Part shown: positions 58,509-64,000 of the stretch, in pieces | Layout: each line of letters opens with the position of its first letter | Numbering within the stretch: the stretch's first letter is position 1 | NCBI RefSeq assembly: GCF_029892445.1 | Contig: NZ_JARXVJ010000001.1 | Location: 1,488,001-1,552,000, forward strand | Reading direction: 5' to 3' | Origin: Chryseobacterium sp. H1D6B | GTDB lineage: Bacteria; Bacteroidota; Bacteroidia; Flavobacteriales; Weeksellaceae | Length of the DNA: 64,000 nt | Notes under the pieces: generated by a model | What the model was told of the DNA's origin: nothing | The model's input: the letters and a program-made list of their open reading frames with translations, nothing else | The model's database searches: none | Made by a program: the position numbers and the translations under genes

Positions 58509-60563
58509 ATGAAATCTATCTTATTAAAAATACAAAAAATTACTTTTTTACTTTTGGGTTTTACACTTGTTTTTGCACAGCAAAGCATGAAAATTCCTAG
58601 TGATGCTGCATTTTATATGGAAATTAATGGAAAGCAGCTTAATAAAAAAGTAAATTGGGAAAAGTTCAATCCTTTTTTACAGGAAATGGCCAAGAATGAT
58701 AAAAAGAGCAAAGAAAAAGCTTCTTGGACTGATTATTCCAAAACGGGGATCAAATATGATGCAGTGCAATATCATTATGGGACTTTTAATGATTCTGTAC
58801 AAGCATATACAGCCCATTTTATCTTAGATAACAAAGAAAAATTTCAGGAATTTATTAACTCTACGAAGAAAAAAGGTCAGGAAATTTCCAAGAAAAATAG
58901 ATACTCTTACGTTGATCTCGATGATAATGTTTTTGTTGCCTGGAATGGAAACCGTGCGGTTCTCAGTATAATAGATTACAATAAACCTTACAAAGATGTC
59001 TTGACAGATGAAGTGGCCGTAGATAGTGCTGTCGCTGTTGTTGACAGTGCCGCCGTCGTTGTAGACAGCGCTTATGCAGTAGAGCCTGAAAAACCCTTCG
59101 ATTATAAAGAAGAGATACAATCACTGAAAGGAGATATTAAGTATTTAAAAGAAAGCATAAAAGATAATAACATCGAAATTGCAAGAATACAGAAAGATAT
59201 CAAATATCTTGAAAAGCATCACGCCTATCCAAAAGAAAAGAAAGAAGCAACGGACACAGAATATTCCGACAATGAAGCTGTAAAAAAAGATCCTCCTGGT
59301 AATGATGAGGATATGGGGAATGAAGACTATACAATAGATTCAGACTATCAAAAGGGTATGGATTCTTTACGAATAGAAAAATTCAAAGTGGTGAAAAAGC
59401 TTGCGGAAGATTCATTTGACAAGTATTTTAATTCAAATTTAGAACTGGAAGTTCCAAAAGAGATGCTCACTTTCCGAGATTCTAATTCTGATGTCTTCGT
59501 TTATACAGATTATGGGAGAATGCTTAATAAAGGAATTTACGGAAAAATGATGAAACGCTACGAGTTCGGCCAGTTTTTTCAAAAAATATATAATTCGAAT
59601 TCTTCATACAATTTATATTTTGACAAAGATAAAGTAAAGCTTATCAATAATTATCAGCACAAGAATATAGAGACCCAAAAAAGTATTTCGTCCGTTTATA
59701 AGGGTAAGAAAAATAAAAAACTAGCAGCGCTTATTGATGATAAAAGTATCGGCTATTATGCTGTAAACGTAAACAGTAATAAATATTTTGATATAGTATA
59801 CAGTCTGCTGAAAGATTCAGGAGAAGGCGAATATCAGAAAGAAATGGAGCTGATTATGGAGACTATGAAAATTGTTTTGGATGAAGAAGCAATTGCTAAA
59901 ATAGCGCCAGGTAACGGAATTCTTGTTTTGAATGAATTAAAATCTAAACAGGTAGAATATACTGATTATGATTACGATGAAGATTATAATGAAAAGGAAG
60001 TAAAGAAAACTAAGGATGTCATGGTTCCTAATTTCACTTTTGCTTTTGCTACAGAGAATGAAAGCTATTGGAATCGTGTTTTTAATTTATTAATTACGAA
60101 TAAGCATTTAGCGAAAAAATTCTCAAAAAATGGAACGTTTTATTCATTTAAAGAAGAGAAAAGCAACGGATATCTTGATCAGTTCTTTTTCACTGTAAAA
60201 GATGGAATTGTTTATCTTACCACTTCAACAGATAATATTAGGCCTAAAGAACAGTCTGAAGTTTCTAAAAAATGGGCAAAAGAGTCTTCTAAATATGCTT
60301 TGTCAGGAAGGTTAGATATACAAAAGCTTATAATTGGTTTAGATAAGGAATTCAAAAGTAAGTCCGAAAGAAAAACACTGGATCTGCTGAGAAAAAATGT
60401 AGGTGAACTGAATTATAAAACAGAAGTAAAAGGAGAAAGCATAGAGACCGAGATAGACTATACTATTAAAAGTGCTTCTGAAAATAGTTTAATGTATTTT
60501 TTCGACTTATTTGATGAGATTTTTAAAATTACAGAATCGGAGAAAATACCGCAAATATTATAA
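58509..60563 (+). CDS. Large exported protein, DUF3352-like, paralog 1
   Basis: The 684-residue product has a signal peptide (MKSILLKIQKITFLLLGFTLVFAQ). The first domain (SDAAFYMEINGKQLNKKVNWEKFNPFLQEM ...) resembles DUF3352/DUF4836-like proteins that begin with a 'P.DA..yv.vdg..l' pattern. In the middle (residues ~172-192) is a triple VDSA repeat followed by a coiled coil (KEEIQSLKGDIKYLKESIKDNNIEIARIQKDI). The C-terminal part has YDYDEDYNEKEVKKTKDVMVPNF, matching the next protein's DDDFNEIEKKSYQKIIQPNY. It ends directly before the next gene, with no gap. The role is unknown. Confidence 0.75.
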   Translation: MKSILLKIQKITFLLLGFTLVFAQQSMKIPSDAAFYMEINGKQLNKKVNWEKFNPFLQEMAKNDKKSKEKASWTDYSKTGIKYDAVQYHYGTFNDSVQAYTAHFILDNKEKFQEFINSTKKKGQEISKKNRYSYVDLDDNVFVAWNGNRAVLSIIDYNKPYKDVLTDEVAVDSAVAVVDSAAVVVDSAYAVEPEKPFDYKEEIQSLKGDIKYLKESIKDNNIEIARIQKDIKYLEKHHAYPKEKKEATDTEYSDNEAVKKDPPGNDEDMGNEDYTIDSDYQKGMDSLRIEKFKVVKKLAEDSFDKYFNSNLELEVPKEMLTFRDSNSDVFVYTDYGRMLNKGIYGKMMKRYEFGQFFQKIYNSNSSYNLYFDKDKVKLINNYQHKNIETQKSISSVYKGKKNKKLAALIDDKSIGYYAVNVNSNKYFDIVYSLLKDSGEGEYQKEMELIMETMKIVLDEEAIAKIAPGNGILVLNELKSKQVEYTDYDYDEDYNEKEVKKTKDVMVPNFTFAFATENESYWNRVFNLLITNKHLAKKFSKNGTFYSFKEEKSNGYLDQFFFTVKDGIVYLTTSTDNIRPKEQSEVSKKWAKESSKYALSGRLDIQKLIIGLDKEFKSKSERKTLDLLRKNVGELNYKTEVKGESIETEIDYTIKSASENSLMYFFDLFDEIFKITESEKIPQIL

Positions 60564-61802
60564 ATGAGAAGGAAAACGTTTATTGTTTTACTGATTTTTA
60601 TATTCGTAACTGTCCTTTATTTTGTGTTTTTTTATAAAGACAAAACGTTAAGATTTGTGCCTAAAAATGCAGATGCAGTGGTTTTGGTAGATGTAAAAAA
60701 ATTAACAGGACAATATATTTCAAGCCTTGCAGCTCATCCTTCACTGTGGTTTGAGAGCATGGGAAAAGATAAGGACGCGGTTTCTCTAAAAGATGCGGGG
60801 ATGAAGATTCCAGATTTTTTCCAGATTTTCCATCTCAAAAACACTAAATTTTCGGATTGGTACAGCGTAATAGAACTTAAAGATCAGAAAAAATTCTTAA
60901 CATTTTTAAAACAGCATAAATTTGCAGACAAAGGGAAAAATCTATTTCAAAAAGGTCAGATTTTCATTAAAATAGAACGGGGAAATTGTATTTTAGGAAC
61001 TTCAGATGCTGCTTTTGAAAATATAAGCCAGCTGCTTTTTCGATCTTCTGAAAAAAATACTTTTGATGCTGATCAATTTATGCACCATACTTTGGGAAGC
61101 GTTTCTTTTATTTCAGGACAAAAAATCCAGAATTTTTCTATTGAATTGGATGATGATGAAATTGAAATAAAGAACAGTTCAAAACAAGATGTATTGATTT
61201 CTCTTCTTGATAAAGAACAGCAGAAAACCCAATTTTTAGACCTAGAATTAAATGCTGAAAACATAAAATTGTATACTTCTTTTTTCAATAAAAGTTTAGC
61301 GGATTCGGCTCAAATTAATTATTGTAAAGCATCAGCTGAACTAGAGCAGGTGAATGATACGATTATCAGTTACAGTTATGATGATGATTTTAATGAAATT
61401 GAAAAAAAGAGTTATCAAAAAATAATCCAGCCCAATTATGCGATTGCTCTTAAAAGTTCATCCCCGCAAAAAACATGGGTGTATTTTCAGAATAAAAAAT
61501 GGATCAATGATCGAAATCAATTTACAGGTATTCCTTTTCAACCCAATGTTATTAGTGAAAACAAAAATGCATTTGAAATAAAATCTACCAGAAGACCTGT
61601 ACAATTGTCCAAAAGCTTAAAAGAAAATTATATTTTCATAAGAAACACCTCTTTGCTGTCCTCTTCTTTTAGTACTTTACCTGCATCCGAAAAAAAAATA
61701 ATTTCGAACATAGATTATATTTTCTACGGAAACAGCGGCCAAGATTATTATGTGAAACTGAAAGCTAAGAAGGAAAAGCTGCCTTTGATTTTAAGATGGT
61801 AA
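60564..61802 (+). CDS. Membrane-anchored protein, DUF3352-like, paralog 2
   Basis: The 412-residue product has an N-terminal membrane helix (TFIVLLIFIFVTVLYFVFFY, residues 5-24). It continues RFVPKNADAVVLVDVKKLTGQYISSLAAHPSLWFESM, the same opening pattern as its upstream neighbour. Shared blocks with that protein, such as YDDDFNEIEKKSYQKII, show that the two genes are diverged tandem paralogs. It starts right at the neighbour's stop. No cysteines, catalytic residues or named domain could be assigned with confidence. Confidence 0.75.
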   Translation: MRRKTFIVLLIFIFVTVLYFVFFYKDKTLRFVPKNADAVVLVDVKKLTGQYISSLAAHPSLWFESMGKDKDAVSLKDAGMKIPDFFQIFHLKNTKFSDWYSVIELKDQKKFLTFLKQHKFADKGKNLFQKGQIFIKIERGNCILGTSDAAFENISQLLFRSSEKNTFDADQFMHHTLGSVSFISGQKIQNFSIELDDDEIEIKNSSKQDVLISLLDKEQQKTQFLDLELNAENIKLYTSFFNKSLADSAQINYCKASAELEQVNDTIISYSYDDDFNEIEKKSYQKIIQPNYAIALKSSSPQKTWVYFQNKKWINDRNQFTGIPFQPNVISENKNAFEIKSTRRPVQLSKSLKENYIFIRNTSLLSSSFSTLPASEKKIISNIDYIFYGNSGQDYYVKLKAKKEKLPLILRW

Positions 61803-61865
61803 AAAAAGACCTAAAAATATAATTAATTATTGATGATTCTCACAGAAATTATATGGATAAAACCG

Positions 61866-62171
61866 ATGGTTCATTATTTCCTGCACTTGGTTTTTCCATT
61901 GTTTATCGCTTTAGTTTTCTATCGGAAAGAATGGAAGAAAACCTATTTAATTCTATTGTCAACCATGCTGGTGGACCTGGATCATTTATTTGCCAATCCT
62001 ATTTTTGATCCAAACAGAAACAGCATTGGATTTCACTTTTTTCATTCGTATTATGCCATTGCGGTGTATTTTTTGATGTTGTTTTTTAAAGGAAATATAA
62101 GAATTATCGGCATCGGACTTTTATTTCATATGCTGACCGATTTTCAGGATTTCAACTTCTGGTGCCATTAA
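61866..62171 (+). CDS. DUF6122 membrane protein
   Basis: The 101-residue product from this start (MVHYFLHLVFPLFIALVFYRKEWKK) is a small membrane protein with three or four helices. It carries the DUF6122 signature TMLVDLDHLFANPIFDPNRNSIGFHFFHSYYAIAVY. The conserved Asp-His and DPNR motifs recall metal-binding membrane hydrolases of the YdjM type, but no activity is known. An ATG at 61833 would add 11 residues not typical of the family. It is close to the preceding operon (about 60 bases). Confidence 0.8.
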   Translation: MVHYFLHLVFPLFIALVFYRKEWKKTYLILLSTMLVDLDHLFANPIFDPNRNSIGFHFFHSYYAIAVYFLMLFFKGNIRIIGIGLLFHMLTDFQDFNFWCH

Positions 62172-62235
62172 AATATTATTAATATTTTCTTTTGATATTT
62201 CAAATCCCATAGATTTTTTGTATTTTGTAGACACT

Positions 62236-63306
62236 ATGAAATTAAAAGAATTTTTACATTATACTTATATTTTCCCTATTCTGGCAGTAGTTTACTACTT
62301 TTCCGGCTTAATGGGAGGAGGAGTTGTTTATGATATTATTGCCGGGATTCTTCTTACTGGAAGTGTTTTATCGGCTGTCCACCATGCGGAAGTGGTTGCA
62401 CATAAAGTAGGGGAGCCTTTTGGAACGATCATCCTTGCCCTCTGTATTACGATTATTGAAGTCGCCCTTATTATTTCTCTGATGGTTGCTGGTGGAGATC
62501 AGGCTATGACTTTGGCTAGAGATACTATTTTTGCCGCCGTTATGATTATTCTTAATGGTATTTTGGGAATTTGTATTTTGATAGGAGGGGTGAAGTATTA
62601 TGAACAGTTTTTTGCGAGAACTTCTGCTACAACGTATTTGGTAAGTATCGTTTCTATTTTAGTCCTTACTTTGGTTCTTCCCAACTTCACATCCAGTGTG
62701 AACGGGCCTTTTTATAATGAAGCTCAATTAACTTTTGTTTCCATCGCCTGTTTAGTGATCTATGGTGTGTTTTTAATGGTTCAGACGGTAAGACATAGAA
62801 ATTATTTTATTATTGCCGATGAGAACTCAGAAGCTGAATATATTCCTTCTAAATTTAAGACTATTATAAGTTTCGCTTTTCTTATTATCTGTCTTGCGAT
62901 TGTGGTAATGATGGCAAAAGGTCTTTCTGGTACTATTGAAGAAATGGTTCAGAGTTTAGGTGCACCAAAATCTTTGGTTGGAGTAATTATTGCAGCAGTA
63001 GTGCTTCTTCCGGAAGGGGTGGCGGCGATTAGAGCTGCGAGGAGCAACCATATACAATCCAGTTTAAATTTAGCATTAGGTTCTGCATTGGCAAGTATAG
63101 GCCTTACGATCCCTGCTGTTTCGGTGGTTTGTATTATGTATGATATTCCTTTGGTATTAGGGCTGGATAAAAAAGATATTATCCTGCTTTCACTGTCTGT
63201 ATTTATCGTAATGCTTTCTTTAAGCAGAGGGAAAACGAATATTCTTTACGGAACTGTTCTGCTGGTCAACCTGGCGGCCTATATTTTTACAGTAATTGTT
63301 CCTTAA
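62236..63306 (+). CDS. chaA: Calcium/proton antiporter ChaA-like
   Basis: The 356-residue membrane protein belongs to the CaCA superfamily. It has about 11 helices and two inverted repeats with acidic ion-site residues: GEPFGTIILALCITIIEVALIISLM (first alpha repeat) and VIIAAVVLLPEGVAAIRAARSNHIQSSLNLALGSALASIGLTIPAV (second). ChaA exports Ca2+ (and Na+ or K+) in exchange for protons. Start at 62236 (MKLKEFLHYTYIF) is preferred to the longer frame. The 3' end overlaps the converging hemoglobin gene by 4 bases. Confidence 0.92.
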   Translation: MKLKEFLHYTYIFPILAVVYYFSGLMGGGVVYDIIAGILLTGSVLSAVHHAEVVAHKVGEPFGTIILALCITIIEVALIISLMVAGGDQAMTLARDTIFAAVMIILNGILGICILIGGVKYYEQFFARTSATTYLVSIVSILVLTLVLPNFTSSVNGPFYNEAQLTFVSIACLVIYGVFLMVQTVRHRNYFIIADENSEAEYIPSKFKTIISFAFLIICLAIVVMMAKGLSGTIEEMVQSLGAPKSLVGVIIAAVVLLPEGVAAIRAARSNHIQSSLNLALGSALASIGLTIPAVSVVCIMYDIPLVLGLDKKDIILLSLSVFIVMLSLSRGKTNILYGTVLLVNLAAYIFTVIVP

Positions 63307-63686
63307 TGAAGTTTTCTGGCTGTCTCCATTTTGTATTCCATTAATCTGGCGATATTTTCAGATTTATATACAGCCATAGAAGCGTTTTCGCCTACGAAAT
63401 TTTCATCAATGGTTTGTTTCCATAGTTCCAGCCATTGATCGAAATGTTTCTTTTCCATTGCCTGCATTTTATTGATGGGAAAATGTACGGCCATTGGATT
63501 TCCTTTGTAGGACATCTGGCCAAAAAGAATAGTTTCCCAGAACGAATACATCTTTGGAAGGTGCTTGTCCCAGTCTACTTTGGCTACATCACTAAAGAAA
63601 AACCCAATAGTTTGGTCTTGAGTTACTTTTGCATAAAATGAATTGACAAGATGCTCAATGTCTTCTCTTGATTCCAGCTTTTTCAT
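63303..63686 (-). CDS. Group III truncated hemoglobin
   Basis: The 127-residue product is a 2-on-2 globin of group III, which binds heme and probably handles oxygen or nitric oxide chemistry. It shows the typical pattern REDIEHLVNSFYAKVTQD ... WETILFGQMSYKGNPMAVHFPINKM ... HFDQWLELWKQTIDENF. The proximal (F8) His is near the KKHFDQWLELW segment and the conserved Tyr/His in the B/E helices are visible. Its -7 box TAACTTTG lies only 4 bases before the ATG. It converges on chaA. Confidence 0.9.
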   Translation of the reverse strand: MKKLESREDIEHLVNSFYAKVTQDQTIGFFFSDVAKVDWDKHLPKMYSFWETILFGQMSYKGNPMAVHFPINKMQAMEKKHFDQWLELWKQTIDENFVGENASMAVYKSENIARLMEYKMETARKLH

Positions 63687-63690
63687 ATTT

Positions 63691-63698
63691 CAAAGTTA
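63691..63698 (-). promoter_or_regulatory. -7 box (TAACTTTG) four bases before the hemoglobin ATG
   Basis: Read on the minus strand TAACTTTG, then AAAT, then ATG. If used, the transcript would be leaderless or nearly so. Confidence 0.4.
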
Positions 63699-63758
63699 GC
63701 TTAAAATCAATTTATAAATTCAATCAGCAGTTTGATAAATTTCATAAAAACAATATTT

Positions 63759-63766
63759 TATCTTTG
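63759..63766 (+). promoter_or_regulatory. -7 box (TATCTTTG) for the Kir-channel gene
   Basis: TATCTTTG lies 48 bases before the ATG at 63815. A TTG at 63732-63734 gives a 24-base spacing, one more than usual. Confidence 0.6.
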
Positions 63767-63814
63767 TATGTTTATTTTACTAAAATAAAAAAGACGCAAA
63801 TGAATTAATCAATT

Positions 63815-64000
63815 ATGGCAAGAGGTTTTAGAAAAAGGATCCATCAGGAGAATACAGAAAACAGCGGTTTCGGAGCTAGTGCGTCTGGAAGATTCATTAA
63901 TAAAGACGGTCTCCCGAATGTGCAGAGAAAAGGCGTAAATGTTTTTAATAGATTGAGCTGGTACCACACGATGCTGAACCTATCTTCATTTCGTTTTATT
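63815..64000 (+). CDS. Inward-rectifier potassium channel (KirBac), N-terminal part only
   Basis: The last 62 codons of the window start with MARGFRKRIHQENTENSGFG and continue to SWYHTMLNLSSFRFI, where the window ends. The segments GFGASASGRFINKDGLPNVQ, RKGVNVFNRLSWYHTML and LSSFRF match the cytoplasmic N-terminus and slide helix of bacterial Kir channels. The selectivity filter lies outside the window, so the call rests on this start alone. Confidence 0.75.
   Translation, partial: MARGFRKRIHQENTENSGFGASASGRFINKDGLPNVQRKGVNVFNRLSWYHTMLNLSSFRFI

Noticed and set aside
1..64000. tRNA, rRNA or CRISPR arrays
   Set aside because: I found no cloverleaf, rRNA-like stretch or regularly spaced repeat set while reading the gaps between genes. 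A tRNA search program would be needed to exclude tRNA genes formally.

Overview
The window looks like the chromosome of a Chryseobacterium-like bacterium (Weeksellaceae, Flavobacteriales). Clues are the AT-rich sequence, the Bacteroidota -7 box TAnnTTTG before many genes, the near absence of Shine-Dalgarno sites, a type IX secretion (T9SS) C-terminal sorting domain, an S46 dipeptidyl-peptidase, LytTR/His-kinase pairs, double-glycine 'bacteriocin-like' peptides, and many Bacteroidota-typical DUF families (DUF2809, DUF4840, DUF4919, DUF6122, DUF6268). No rRNA, tRNA or CRISPR array was seen.

Layout. 0-3 kb: the 5' end of a DUF885 lipoprotein gene, a small acidic protein, and an exbB-exbD-tonB-like energy-transduction operon. 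3.1-4.5 kb: an IS3-family (IS150-like) element that appears to have landed in the apex of the hairpin between tonB and a converging gene. 4.5-15 kb: housekeeping genes, mostly on the minus strand: a SpmA/SpmB-type gate protein, accD, fbaA, nadK with a CBS protein, an RNA methyltransferase, a bestrophin and a JmjC-like cupin protein. 15-20 kb: mutS, two Cys-rich double-glycine peptides, then two exported thioredoxin-fold proteins. 20-22.4 kb: a small accessory island with two strongly structured non-coding stretches, small unknown genes and an IS1595/ISXO2-type transposase with a passenger ORF. 22.4-38 kb: core metabolism and envelope genes: thiL, a LytTR two-component pair with a porin-like protein, a third Cys-rich leader peptide, pepT, HMG-CoA lyase, rhodanese, and a CsaA/exonuclease/Fe-S operon. 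38.5-42.3 kb: a DUF4840 lipoprotein, an ECF sigma factor with a partner that joins a membrane anchor to a beta-barrel, and a T9SS cargo protein. 42.5-43.6 kb: yifB/comM broken by an internal deletion. 44-49.6 kb: a stand-alone NRPS-like A-T-R reductase, a beta-helix pectate-lyase-like protein and a small exported protein. 49.7-64 kb: an S46 peptidase, an orphan LytTR regulator, hflX, antiporters, AlkD, an envelope operon with tandem paralogs, ChaA, a truncated hemoglobin and the start of a Kir channel gene.

The parts most worth a second look are the three double-glycine Cys-rich peptides (two beside exported thioredoxins), the structured elements around 20.0-20.8 kb, the candidate small RNA at 10.8 kb, the IS3 insertion into a terminator hairpin, and the A-T-R enzyme. 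I saw no complete, convincing new defence or conflict system.
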